From Fragilariopsis cylindrus CCMP1102 (lineage: Eukaryota; Bacillariophyta; Bacillariophyceae; Bacillariales; Bacillariaceae), in contig FMBT01000332.1 in NCBI GenBank assembly GCA_900095095.1, forward strand, positions 124,001-188,000: a stretch of DNA of 64,000 nucleotides, in the 5' to 3' direction. Positions within the stretch are counted from its first letter, which is position 1. Every line of letters begins with the position of its first letter. The translations under genes were made by a program, and so were the position numbers. Shown in pieces: positions 47,190 through 59,700 of the stretch. Below the pieces are notes generated by a model. The model was given only the letters and a program-made list of their open reading frames with translations, was not told the DNA's origin and did no database searches.

Positions 47190-49645
47190 TTAACTGGATC
47201 AGCTCATGGAGGCAACTCCACCTTTCACTAGCGAGCTTTCTGGTGCCCGACGGTAGTATAATTCTGTTTGTTGAGGAGTTCCTTCCTCGTATGGGTACTT
47301 CGTCAGATCAAACAACTCGTTTAGAGTGGTAAAATCATCATTGGCGGCCGCCGTGTAAGCCTCAACCAAAATCCATTCTCTAAGTACAAATTTGGGATTA
47401 TTTGCCTTCATTTGCTCGTATACTTCCTTCGATGGACGTTTAGTTGCTTTAAGTGCATCTCTCCAACCCACGATCCATTCAATCAAGTCTCTGCGGTTAC
47501 GTGCGGTTAATGGCTCATAAAATGGACTTGTCTGCTACCTTCCTCTCCCTCGAGTTTCTCCATCATAGCTTCATAGTCTGACGAGTCTAAATCATCGATG
47601 TCTCTCATCACGTATGTCAATTGTCTCCAAAATAGAGTCCAATCAGCTCGACTGGTACTCAGCAAAGTCTGGAGACCTTCCTACAACTCTACTCCAACAT
47701 CCGCATCATCCGGCAGACCCAATTTCAAATTAAATACAGCCTCTGTCTTTTGGTTGAAAATAACTTGTGCTTTCGTCATGAATTCTCCTATTAATTTGGT
47801 GGAGATTAATTCTTCTGTACCTTCTTCGGGGTTTGCTGCTACCCGAGCTGCAGCAATGACAGGCACTACTGATTCGACTAAGACTTGATAATTTACAAAT
47901 CCTGCTTGTGGCTGATTCAAAAATCCAAAATGCTGTCCAGAGCCAGTCCATTTGGCAAATAGGGGCGAAAATTCATCCATCCATCCAAAAGGTCCGTAAT
48001 CCATAGTTTTACCGCCAACTAAACAATTGTCGGCATTGAAATTACCCTGTGCGAAGCCAACACGTACCCATCCGTTAACCATATCACTGTAAATGACGAA
48101 GAGAAAAGGGAAAAAGAACATCAATTTAGAAATGGACGTGAGTTATGATGTTCATCATTTTTGTGTATTAATTGCTTCATTTGTACCTAATATAAAATCT
48201 ATCCCATCATCGATGCAAATGTTTACTTACGCAAGGTTAATGGCTGCTAAATCCAGAAATTTTTCCGCAGCTTGCTCCAAGTTGTTGGACTCAATGTACG
48301 GGTCGTATGCTTCTGTTTTATATTCTCGCCTGCAGGCATGCCATATGAGTGCTTCTAATTCCTTCCAGGCTGCACGTACGTGTAAGTTTAAAAAGATTGA
48401 AAGAAACAAGCATTATAAGAAGATAGTGTAAAAGGGGAAGCACCGCGTAGTAACCAATGAAAATCACAGGTTGTATATATATATATGTATATATACTTTT
48501 AGAAGAAGAAAAAACTTACTGCGATCAGTTGTATCATATTTATATTTTGGATGCTGTTCCTGCTTCGCGATTACACGTTTGGCGAATAAATCAAGATGTC
48601 CAATTCTAATAAAGCTGGAAGCAACACGACAGGTTATAGCGCATGGTTCGGTGATCATCATATTTGGATCCATTTTTTGAGTGGTTCGTAATTGTTGAAT
48701 AATCTCACGACGTTTCTCTTCCGGATATTGAGCCAAACGTAAATCATTCATCTCTGGTATCTTGAGCGATGCATCCTCTGAATACCATGGTCGATTCACT
48801 GTGTCGGTCTTCGATTGTACTAACGATAAAGCACGGGTGGTGGCGATTCCTAAATGATGCATGGCCTCGCTGGCCAAGAATTCACGAATACTGGATCGCA
48901 AAACGGCTCGTCCATCCGCACCTCGAGCAAATGGTGTCTTCCCTGCTCCCTTTAATTGTAACTCGTGGCCATTGAATTCCGCAATCGATATCGCTCGTCC
49001 ATCACCATAACCGTTCCCGGTGCCGTAGGGGCAATTACTTGTATATCGTGATCCCATGATTGAGAGCGCGTACGGAGTCGCCCATGTTTCAGCCTTCCCA
49101 TCGTTCAGTATTCGATTCCCTGACACAAATTCTAAAAAGTCGTCCGACGCCACTTGTTCCGGAGTTAATTTCAACAAATTATAAGCAACATCATCCGAGA
49201 CTAAGAGACGTTCTGGCTTGGATAAACCAGTAGGTTTGACAATAACGTAATGGCCATTAAATACTTGACGTTTCGAACGATTGTCGTTGTCGGTCGACAA
49301 GCCTTCCAGTCTGTGAGATTTTTGGAGATTTTCGGGTGTTTCAGGTGACAACTCGCGTGGCCAAGAGTTATCGAGCGTTATGGAGGAAAGAGATCCATTA
49401 GTTGTGGAAGCTGCGGCTTTGGTAGACATTTTTCTGCTGCTGCTGCTGCTGCTGCTGCTGGAGTTCCAAGAAAATGCGTTTGCTGTCGTCGGTGGATTAT
49501 TAGTATTGTATGTAATGGAAGTGGCAGAAGAAAAGAAGATACAATAAAACGCAGATGTTCCTTTTGCAATAGAAGATTGAAATCGCATTTTACTCTTCGT
49601 CGAATGCAATAATGATGTTGTTGCTAGAGAAACAATCTTTCCCAT
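47190..49645 (-). CDS. SELENOO: Selenoprotein O (SelO, protein AMPylase), probable UGA-encoded Sec
   Basis: Minus strand exons 49645-48520, 48369-48231 and 48086-47190; introns of 150 and 144 nt, with matching phases. SelO is a mitochondrial pseudokinase that transfers AMP to proteins. Motifs: [75 protein letters not shown] and [13 protein letters not shown]. The first 70 residues are Ser/Thr-rich and basic, fitting a transit peptide. The frame reaches SMS then TGA (47201-47199), Ser, Ser and TAA (47192-47190). A Ser-U-Ser-Ser end places UGA three residues from the C-terminus, as in human SELENOO. Two breaks exist upstream: a one-base loss at about 47530, and an in-frame TAG at 47683-47681 where a Trp would fit (ELxEGLQTLL). 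Exon boundaries are well supported; selenocysteine itself is inference. Confidence 0.85.
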
Positions 49646-50061
49646 TGGTTGTGATTATATTCCTACTGTGTGTGAGAACAACTAGCCAGATAAGGTATGT
49701 ACCATGGTGTATAAGATGCGATGAGAGAAAAAACAACTTTTCATTGATTTTCCAGATGATTCATTCATTTTTCATTCACAGAACGTCTGTTCGTCAACTC
49801 TCGTACGAAAACAAAATGTAAATTGTGTGCATGTTCAATGTGACACAAGCAATTCGACGATGGAGACAAAATAACAGGTTGCATTCGACTGTACTACTAT
49901 TATTGAATTGATTGAAATATACTACCACAGCATCTCCATTGAATACAGCCACAAGCAAGCCCGAAGACCACCACTCCAGCCATATCTGATATCAGTACAA
50001 ATAGAATAAGGTGCTGGTTTTAGGACACTCATCCAAACAAACATACTAGTAAATACAAATA

Positions 50062-50093
<32 letters not shown>

Positions 50094-50103
50094 AACAACA
50101 AAG
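49646..50103. other. Divergent promoter region with AAAG repeat
   Basis: Between the SelO and TIM50 genes. Contains the AAAG microsatellite just before the TIM50 ATG. No gene recognised. Confidence 0.5.
50061..50095. repeat. AAAG tetranucleotide microsatellite
   Basis: About nine tandem AAAG units end 8 bases before the TIM50 start codon, probably in the 5' UTR. Confidence 0.9.
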
Positions 50104-51656
50104 ATGTCATCGAATAAATTCTTCTTCTCAGTAATATCGTCGTCATCAAGACGTCAACTAGCGCAGCAGCATACGCATACGCATACGCAACAGACGAATA
50201 ATTGTGTATTACGTCGATTTTCGGATGTTGTTGCTCGACCAAAACAACCCGTTTCTCAACAAGAACGGGCTATACTTCGAGCAGATCGAAAGGAACGGGC
50301 TACACAATTTATACAAAAAAGTAAGGGCGAGGCTGGATCCTCATCCTCGTCATCATCCTCATCATCTTACACTGCAAATAAATACTTTTGGTATGGTAGT
50401 GTTGGTGTACCGTCTGCATTATTAATTTGGGGATTTAGTGATAGTAATAGTCCACCTGCTAAATTTTGTAATCTAATCGGTTTAAGTGGTTTCGTTCAAC
50501 AATATACGGATCAAATTGCTAAACCAGCACATGAAAAACTCTTACCGGATTGGTCGCAGGTACGTCAATAACTAATGTGTTTCGTAGGGAAAATATGATT
50601 AGAACGAAAATGCTACCGAGCAATACAGATATAGCATGCACTGTCGTTCGTCAATTTTTCTTTTTCCTTTTTTTTCATGATGCTATATTCCACATAACGG
50701 TGTGACCCAATCTAACTAATCTATGATTTGTTTTACCGTTTCTACCTGATTGAAAATCTTATTAGATGCCAAATGTTCCACACGATATCCCAGTTCCGCA
50801 TACCTTAGTTTTGGACCTAGAAAATACATTGGTGAGTTCTACATGGGATCGTAAATTTGGTTGGAGACATGCGAAACGTCCAGGAGTGGATAAATTTTTA
50901 CTGGATATGGCACAATACTATGAAATTGTACTGTATTCTCCTTCGATGGATGCGATTGCCGAACCGGTTGTGAATTCATTAGACAAACAGGGTTGTATCA
51001 TGCATCGGATTTATCGTGATGGGACATATTATCACAATGGTGTACATGTTAAAGATTTAAGTCGACTTAATCGTAACATCAATCGGATGATCGTCATCGA
51101 TGATGATCTTGCTGAAGTACAATTCAATCCTGAAAATGTCGTCCGAGTGAAACCGTACACAGATCCAACTGATCGGACCGATAATACCTTAGCAAGGATT
51201 ACACCCTTTTTGATCGAAATTGCACGAGAAAATCATAGTGACATCCCTGTACTGTTATCTCAATATGAAGGTATGGATGCTGATGAAATTGCTGACGAAC
51301 AAGAACGTCGGATTCAATATTATCGTAGCTCGAGAGAGGTAGAAATGAGTAGAGGAATAGGTGGATTAGCCAAAATGGCACGAAAATCGGTGGCGATGGA
51401 ACCAGATATGCCAGCACAAGATCCATCTTTTCGGCCTGGTGGAGGAGGTACCGGTACTCCGTCACAATTGTCTGCTAAGGATATTGTAGGAGCGGCACCA
51501 TCCTCATCGTCAATGACTGGTTCCGCATCTGGATTGGTAGGATTTTTAAATAGACGTGAAGAAGAAAAGGCTGAAGCTGCACAACGTAAGTTTGAAAAGT
51601 GGAACGAGGTTATGCTCAAAAAGCAACAAGAACGCGAGAGAAGAGCAAACGCATAA
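50104..51656 (+). CDS. TIM50: Mitochondrial import translocase subunit TIM50, two exons
   Basis: Exons 50104-50559 and 50766-51656 (206-nt intron, GTACGT donor, TATTAG acceptor, phase 0) give 448 aa. TIM50 is the presequence receptor of the TIM23 complex in the inner mitochondrial membrane. The first 50 residues are Ser/Arg-rich without acidic residues, a mitochondrial presequence. One membrane helix follows (YFWYGSVGVPSALLIWGF). The FCP1/NIF-like phosphatase fold then has PVPHTLVLDLENTLVSSTWD, RPGVDKFLLDMAQYYEIVLY, DGTYYHNGVHVKDLSRLNRN and MIVIDDDL. The first catalytic motif reads DLENT, not DxDxT, as is usual for TIM50 proteins that lack strong phosphatase activity. The C-terminus is a charged coiled coil (REEEKAEAAQRKFEKWNE). 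The frame is intact. Confidence 0.93.
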
Positions 51657-51965
51657 ATCAACTAATAAAATTAAATAAGTATTATGTAACGTTAATGTAT
51701 TCTTGTGTTGATTATTTGATATTTATATCGAATCAAATGTAAAAGAGAGGTGATCAGTCTTGTTTGTTCCAACTATGCATATACAAGTACAAGGATTAGA
51801 ATACACTCTTGGATATACAATAGATTAGCAGAATAAAGGTATTTCAACTAAGTAAATATAAAATAACGTACCAACGTAATATAGATGCTATAGGTGCAAA
51901 TTATTAATCAATGGTAGTTTTATGTCTCGTGCATAGCGATAGCTTTTATGTCGCATTTTGCCCTA
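51657..51965. other. Convergent intergenic region
   Basis: 3' flanks of the TIM50 gene and the metallohydrolase gene; AT-rich, nothing else seen. Confidence 0.5.
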
Positions 51966-52329
51966 TCATTTATCGTGCTTTGCTCTTGAAACAGGACCAG
52001 TAGGAAGGTCTATAATCAATCCATCGTAAGCCATCACAATAACACCATTACCATCGTCTCCATCACCATAGAGTTCTCGCAGATAGGTGTTCATTTCGTC
52101 ATGCGGCAAGAAATAGTCGCAGCTCATCCCGATTAGAAACGTTCGGATCTTTGGTTTTATCGTTTGCGCAAGTTCCACAGCTTGATCTAAAGTATAATGA
52201 ACTGGGTGATTCTTTCCCCAGTTGAGTGAGTCTACGATCAACACATCAGTCGGTGGTAACGTTTTCTGTATATAATCCAATGTTTCCGGAACCATTTTAG
52301 ATATATCACTCAGATACACAACATTCAAT

Positions 52330-52406
<77 letters not shown>

Positions 52407-53672
52407 TGGTCGATGAAGAGAAAATGCAAAGCCGTGAGAAATCAAATCATCTCCATGCCAAACGGGAAGAGGTGTGATTTTGAATCCGTCCTCTTCACCA
52501 CCACCGAAGATAGTTTCTTCTTTGTAATCTTGAAATATCGTAACATCAAAGCTAGCAACATCTCGTTTTACTGTTGGTCGATCCTTCGCTTGTTGTGGCA
52601 TAATAGACGGTTCAGATTTGTTCGGTAAGAGCCAGGGAAATTGTGACTGTAAATTAAGATAACAAAATTCGGACATGTACAGCGGTATCGATTCTCGAAT
52701 ATGCATCCCTCGTTTTTTTGATTCTGATCGATTTTCGTCGCCATCTATCTTATCGTCTTTTGACGTATTACTGTCTATATTTTTGTCTACATTCTCCTTT
52801 TCCTCCTCCTCTTCTACCCATTTTAATCCTTGAAAACCTCTCACATCATCTAATCCTGCGCTGGTGTCAATCAAACCATAAATAATAGATGGGTTCAAGG
52901 TGAGAACAAGGGCAGAAGTAAACGTAGGCCATGAACGTTTTAGATACGGTATTGATTTACGATTACATACATAGAAAAATCAACTAACTTACGCAGCATC
53001 CATATGATGATGGGTCAGCACAATCGCATCGAGACTGTGAATCCCTTCGATGATTGGGAACCATCGTAAAGCAGTCTCTCGAAATGTTTTACCAACATCG
53101 ATAACAATATTTTTGTATTTTTTCGTATTTCGGTCGTAGTGTTGAACGAGTAGACTCGGATTATTTCTATAGTTGCGATTACTTTTAGGATCTCCTCCCT
53201 CAATAGCTAGATGGGAAACTAGACACGATGTCGAATCCGGTTTTACCCTCATACCTAATGGTGGCGGCTGTTTTTTTTTGCTGTTGTTCTTACTGTTGTC
53301 GTCGGCAATACTAACGTCCTCGTTTCGTTTCTGAAATTTCATTGCACAGATTGGCTTCGGGCAACCGGTAGAGGAGCCAGTACCTAGAAATACCAAACGA
53401 GGTCGATCATCAACATTATTTTTATGTTGTGGTATGTTAGTTGCGTTCTGTTGTTCTACCGCCGATTGACAGTATGATGTTGTCGTCGTCGGCGGCGACG
53501 AAATCTTCCAATAAGCATTTCGATTCTTGTCATCGTCATAATCGTCGTTACTGTGGCCATCACTATCACAAAAACCGTCATTCCCAGCGATATAAAATGA
53601 TGCTACTACCGAGATGATGGCAGCAGGGTAGAGGGGAGAAATGTGGCGTAAACTCCTACGGAAATGGTGCAT
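51966..53672 (-). CDS. Metallo-beta-lactamase-fold hydrolase (PhnP/plant-hydrolase-like), two exons
   Basis: Minus strand exons 53672-52993 and 52860-51966 (132-nt intron, GTAAGT donor, ACCAG acceptor) give 524 aa. After an N-terminal hydrophobic segment (PAAIISVVASFYIAG), the MBL fold shows LVFLGTGSSTGCPKPICAM, NIVIDVGKTFRETALRWF, and the metal site AIVLTHHHMDAAAGLDDVRG (HxHxD followed by GLDDVR). Later come VVYLSDISKMVPE, VDSLNWG with NHPVHYTLDQAVELA, and FLIGMSCDYFLPHDEMNTYL. The family includes phosphoribosyl 1,2-cyclic phosphate phosphodiesterase and uncharacterised plant homologues. A Ser run encoded by a GATGAC hexanucleotide repeat interrupts the domain near residue 400. The frame is intact. 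Substrate unknown; membrane-anchored or organelle-targeted from the N-terminus. Confidence 0.83.
52330..52406. repeat. GATGAC hexanucleotide microsatellite coding a Ser run
   Basis: About 12 copies on the + strand. On the coding minus strand it reads as alternating Ser codons, giving a run of roughly 30 Ser inside the metallohydrolase. Confidence 0.9.
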
Positions 53673-54167
53673 CGTGCCTCGTACTCCTACAAGCAGTGTA
53701 TCTAAATATTGCAGACTAAAATCTTGTGTATCTTGTCATTATTCATTGATTCAATTCCGATTATGATACCGTATATCTTTATTGTGGATGTCATAGTAAA
53801 GCAAAAATACATCATACTTTTTCCTACAGCAGATCTACTAAATTGCGACACCAGACAGATCTACCTATTATAATCCGCGAAAAAAACACAAAAAGACGCA
53901 CATTTTATATTCAAATTGTTGCTAGGTATTTCGTCACGTGGATAAATTTTCAATCGTGGATGTAACTTGCGCGCACAGACCGCGAAGTTCCGAGTAAAAT
54001 TCTTACAAATTGAAAAAACAAACGAAATGTAATAATTACTGGTAGAACATCACCAATCATACGGACTGTAGCAACCATAACGAAATGAGGTTGGTAAAAT
54101 AAACAGCGATAACATATTGTTAGTACCCGACCAACCATATCAGAGCAATCAAAATCAACGTCGGTGG
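53673..54167. other. Divergent promoter region
   Basis: Between the metallohydrolase and acyltransferase genes. No gene recognised. An upstream exon for the acyltransferase cannot be excluded. Confidence 0.45.
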
Positions 54168-56496
54168 ATGGCACCGCCAACACAAAAATGCTGCCAATTC
54201 TGATTATACCTGGATTTATGAGTACTGGATTAGAAATCGAGGAGTCAAAAATTAATCCAACCTGGGAAGGCAAGCGATTATGGCTTAATCTATCTTCTAT
54301 AGGGATATCTGCAATGTACTTTGGGAATGCTCAAAGAAAGCAAAGATATACGAGAATGCATAACGATAACGTCGACGACGATGGCAATGAAGAAGACGGC
54401 GATGACGACGACGTACAACAGCACAATTATAAATCTGCTTGGCTTAGGCACATGATGTTAGATATGAAAGATTTTGAGTCAGATCCAAACGGTATTAAAG
54501 TACGAGCTATTTCTGGATTAGATGGCGTGGATTACTTGACACCGGGTGCTGTCACGAGTCATATTTCGTATGTCTTTGGACCAGTAATTAAAGCTTTAGA
54601 AAAGAAGGGATATAATTCTAACGGAAATATCAATCTTATGGCATCAACATATGACTGGAGGTTGTCACCATTAGCTATGGAAAAACGGGACAAATACTTT
54701 ACGACAACATTGGTTATATAGAAGAATTGTACAATGGTAACGCACAAACCCCGGTAGTTATTTTAGGTCATTCGTTGGGTTGTAAGGTGGCACACTATTT
54801 TCTGAATTTTGCTCTAGATAAGAAGGGCCAAGAATGGATCGATAAGCATGTTCATACCTACATGGTAAGTGATGAAGTTGGTGAAAAATCACATCAGAAG
54901 AAAAGAAGATTTATGATTCTTACATAATTCTTTTTTTTTGCGACCCTTCCAGCCAGTTAGCGGTCCCCATCTTGGTGCAAACAAAGCATGCCGTGGAATG
55001 ATCTCTGGTGACAAAATGGGTTTGGAATCATTCTTGAACGACGAAGAAGGCCTTAGTCTTGGTCGTTCTTTTGGATCAGGTGCTTGGTTAATCGTAAGTA
55101 GAACTATATTTGATATATAATCAGCCCATACTACTCATTCCTTACAGATATTATTTCTTTGTACTCTTTTATTGTAAATTTACTCCACGGTCCTCTACTA
55201 GCCTTCCGATCTACCGGAAGGCGTCCCCGGGAGTAATTATATCTTACCACACGGTGTTCTAGAAATATCCTTCACTCACGCTGTCAATACAAATCCTCTC
55301 GTTCACAAACGCACAGCAATTAGTAGACCAAAGCGATATCAACTTCTAGTAACTGCCAAGGGCTTTGATGGCCATAAGGAAAACGACCAACGAGACATCC
55401 GTACGCCGTTTCATAGGATTTCTCCTGATCTTGGAGAGAATGTCGTTGTCTTCACTGAACAAATCTCGTTCACGACTCATACAAAACCTAATCGTCGTGA
55501 GACCTCCAATTTTTGTTGCAGGAACCTGGAATGGCTAGTGCCAAAGAAGAAAAAAAAGATTGTAAATGTAACCCTTTGGTATGGTGCCTATGCTGCTTAT
55601 GTATTCCTTGCATGCTCGCGTATAAAATAATTGAGTGGGTGTTGAAAATGCTCGTTCGTAGTGCAACACTTACAGCTGATACAATTTCTGGTTCGGCTGG
55701 GAAAAGTTCCACTCTAGCATTTTCCGAGGGTATTAAAGTCCCAAACTCGGTATGGAATGGAAATGCAGTCACTATCAAAGTTCCTATGTATCATAAAGAT
55801 GACTATGGCCAATACAATGGCGCGTTGTGTTTTATGACGAAGAGAAAATCTCGACAAGTTGACTTACTTGTCAAACTGAAATTTGTTGGATTCAATAAAT
55901 CGAAGTCGTATAGAAGAATTTGTTCGCCCGTTTGTCGTCCAAGCTCAAACGCTGTTCAACTTCCTATTACAAGAAACAATGACACTTATGAAGAATTTTC
56001 AGGGTACGATATTATGGAGAGAGAAGGATTGCAACAGTCATTACAATTCATCAAGGATAATTATGACAAAGACAAATACCTTCCGCGTTCTCATTCAGCG
56101 ATGGACCCACCTCCAGTCAAACGAGTTCACGCAATTTATGGAATAAATTTACCAACAGAAATTGGTTGTGTTTACACTCGCCAAGACGCATGCTTATCGG
56201 ACAACATGTTACAAAGCTTGTACGTTCCGGATAAGAAGGCGATTATTGGTAAAAATACAGGCTACACGATATCAGGGGGAGTGATTATGGAGACATCCAA
56301 GACGAAACAAAAAATTTGGGGTGATCGCGAGGTTTCTGGTGATGGAACTGTTCCATACTGGTCTCTTGCGCACTCCAAGACCTGGAACAGTGCAGAAAGA
56401 AAGGTAACAACAAATGAATTGGACAAGGCGCCACATAGAGAGATACTCGCTGATTCCCGATTCCATAAAGCTGTATTAGATTATGTGTGCCAATGA
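54168..56496 (+). CDS. LCAT/PDAT-like phospholipid acyltransferase, three exons
   Basis: Exons up to 54864, 54953-55093 and 55202-56496, with introns of 88 and 108 nt (GTAAGT donors). Likely start ATG 54168 (MAPPTQ), with a one-base loss in AAAAA at about 54186, or else ATG 54188. The alpha/beta-hydrolase core has LPILIIPGF near the start, STYDWRLSPLAMEKRDKYFT, the nucleophile elbow VVILGHSLGCKVAHYF, VSGPHLGANKA, and the Asp and His of the triad in VSGDGTVPYWSLAHSKTWN and KAPHREIL. This pattern fits lecithin:cholesterol or phospholipid:diacylglycerol acyltransferases, which move acyl groups from phospholipid to sterol or diacylglycerol. Two further one-base losses lie at about 54712 (GG) and 55512 (TTTT). 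An unusual insert in exon 3 has a Cys-rich hydrophobic stretch (CKCNPLVWCLCCLCIPC) that could anchor in membrane or be acylated. Confidence 0.82.
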
Positions 56497-56792
56497 TGAA
56501 ATTAAATGGTCATCCCGCGTCAACTGGACCTGTGAAGTACAACATCTACGGGTTTGTTTTCCTCGTCGTCGCGATTTCGGATCTTCGATTTCTCTAAACT
56601 TTGAGAATGAGTAGAATATATGATTAAAACCATACGCTAGCATATATTTTTTCTTTAGAACTACCAATTAGGCTTATTATTTCTTCTAGCTAGTAGGCAC
56701 TACGCATTGATCCAGAGGATGAATACCATCGCTCTCGTAGTAGATCTCGAATTTTCAACGACGAAATCTATTCCAGGAAAAGCAAATTTTAT
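56497..56792. other. Convergent intergenic region
   Basis: Short spacer between the acyltransferase and MORN genes. No feature seen. Confidence 0.5.
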
Positions 56793-59700
56793 TCACATAA
56801 ATCCTGTCCTCGTTAGAATTCGCGTCATGTCGCTCTGGAAGGAAACTGGTATCATGAAATCTTGTTTCTCTTGTTTATTTGTCTGTACCTCATTGTCGTC
56901 CGCATCGTTACTATCGCCTGATTTATCTTCTCTTGGGACAACCATAGCCCTTGACATTTTCATCGTTCCCTGTCCATCTACAGCATCATCTCGGAATCGT
57001 CCCTCATATACAGCACCGTTCGTAAAGTGTATTGTTCCTCGACCCTCTCGACGTCCACAGCTGAACGATCCATCGTAACTTTGTCCGTTCGGATAGATAG
57101 CTGATCCCCGTCCTTCCATTGAATTGTTTACCCATTGACCATCGTATCTGAAACCATCAGCATTATTCAGTAGACCCGGTCCGTTGCGTTTTCCATCCTT
57201 CCAAACACCGTCGTACGTACTTCCATCTGGCCACGTGAATATTCCAAGACCATTCATGGATCCATCTCTCCATTGACCATCATAGACACTCCCATCTGGC
57301 AAAAAGTATCGACCCATACCGTTGCGTAAATTCTCCCTGAATTCACCGATGTACCTAGATCCAAGATGAATTGGATCTGAGGAACCGTAATAATATGTAC
57401 CAGTGCCCGCAATTTTTCCGCGTTCCCATTCTCCTTCATACACAATTTTCTTTCGATCTGATGTCATGAGTTTGCCATATCCATGTTCCTTATTGCGTTT
57501 CCATTCTCCCTCATACAACATCCCATTGTTGTAGAGACATATTCCGCGTCCATCACGTTTGCTATCGACCATTTCACCTTCGTAAATGACATATCGAGGT
57601 TTGGGAGGTGCGACCTTATTGTTGGTATTCGTGGTGGTGGTGATATTGCCGCCATTGCCGCTAGTACCGGCAATACTACCATTGGATTGCTGCTGCTGGG
57701 GTTGCTGTTGTTGTTGTAAGTGATCTGGATCATCTCGTTGGTAGTACAAAAAGTGCGCAGCCCTCCATCGAGCCTTTTTTGGATCTCCAACAGGAGGTAA
57801 ACGAATGTACGTTGACGATCCACTACTACTTTTAGAGGACGGGTTCGTTGACGAATCAGCAGACTTATGCCGTTTTCTGACACGTACTCCATTACCCCCA
57901 CCTACAGCCCGTTTTTTCGTACCAGTAACACCCACGGTATTAGTAGTAGCAGTTGACGTAGCTGCATTTGATTGTGTAGGTAAAGCAATCCTTGACTTTG
58001 ACACCTTCCCAATTATTGACGTCTTGACGTCTTGTATTGACGCACCTACAATTTGTTGTGAGGCCATTCCGTTTCCTGCAGACATCGATATTGAGCCAGG
58101 AGGAGGTTTTGGTTCCCCCGGTGCTAATGCGGATGAAGTATTCTCCATGGAGGTTGCCGTCAACGTGAGCGGGTTCACTCCTGTACCAGGAGATAACGGA
58201 ATGCTTGTCAACTTCCCTTGCTGCAGTTGCGGCGATGATTTGGGTCGTTTCTTTCTTCGGTCTTCTTCGGGATCATAAGATTTCCGTTTCCATGTTGGCT
58301 GTCGTTTACGGCTTGATGATCGTCCTTCGGTCAAAACGTCGGACGAACTAGACAGTGGTAATGATCGTCGTTTTCTAATCTTACTAGTATCAGGAGAGGA
58401 AACATCTACTGCAGGTATTTCCGTAACAACATATTGTCTCTGTATCTCCATTTCCATAGTATTAAGATCTAAGTAACCCATAATCTCAAATGTCCCGAAC
58501 TGATTCTTACCACAACCCCGAACTTGAACTAAAGAAATCAATGGTACCGTTGTTGGACGGGAATTAGTATTTGACAGTGTTGTAGATGTAGACGCAGACA
58601 GCGGCGGCAACGACGTAGACGACGACGACGGTAATAGTTTCTCGGCACGGATGGATGATGATGATGGCGCTTTCGCTTCATCTTTTGAGGCTGCAGGGAT
58701 GATTATTTTTGGAATGTGATTCTGAGTGGCAGTATCGAATGCAAAGAAGCGTTTCGAAAATTCGTAGTATTGATCATCGTTATTATCATTGCCTTCGTTA
58801 CTGTATTTTGATGCTGTTGTCGAATCGGAATCAGATGGAGTAGCATTCAAAAAAAGATAAAAAGTTTCAGCAATTTTTTGTGATGGTGGTGGTGGTTGTG
58901 TATTTTTATTGTTGTTGTGTCGACCAGCCTTCTTTGCCACAGTATTTTCAAAATATCCCGACCATAATCCACTGGGTGGACAACAATGATCTTTGTTATT
59001 GTCGTTAGTGGAAGCCTCAGTAAAATCTGGCATTATAGAAGAAAATGTAACGGGAGGGTCAGTCGAATAAGTATTAGTATCAGTATCAAATTTGTTTGGT
59101 GGCATTTTCGACTCTTTTTCATCTATCGTCATAGTCGTTGTTGCCGCTGCTGCTGCTGTTGAAGTCATTTCCTTTTTGTTTTGTGCTTCTTCGCTTAAAA
59201 CAACTATCGCCGTTGAAATTGCGGTGGTGGACGGAGTTCTTTCCTTCTTATCGTTCGACGACAACGATGGGAGATGTTGTGCTGTCTCTTTTTTCTTGTC
59301 AGCAACAACAGTCGTTTCTTCCTTTTCAGTAATAGTATTACACGACGTAGTCATCTTTGTAACAATACTACTATCGGTTTTGGTTATTGAACTTTCTAAT
59401 GCCTTGTTGTTGGTGGTGGTGGTTTCTTCTCCTATCTTGTCAACACTTTTTTCAATGACTGGTGAAGATTTTTTTTCTTCTTCTTCTTTTCCTTCTTCTT
59501 CTTTCTTTTCAACATCATCTACATTATTATTCGTGATGGTATCATTCGGTTGTTTCACAACAACAGGTGATAATGCTGATGATACCGAATCTGTTTGCTG
59601 TTCTTTTTTTATAGTTTTTGTCAATGGAATTGGAGTCGATAAGGATTTTACTGCTGCTGCTATTTCAATTGCACTACTGACCGGCTGTTCTTTATTGTTG

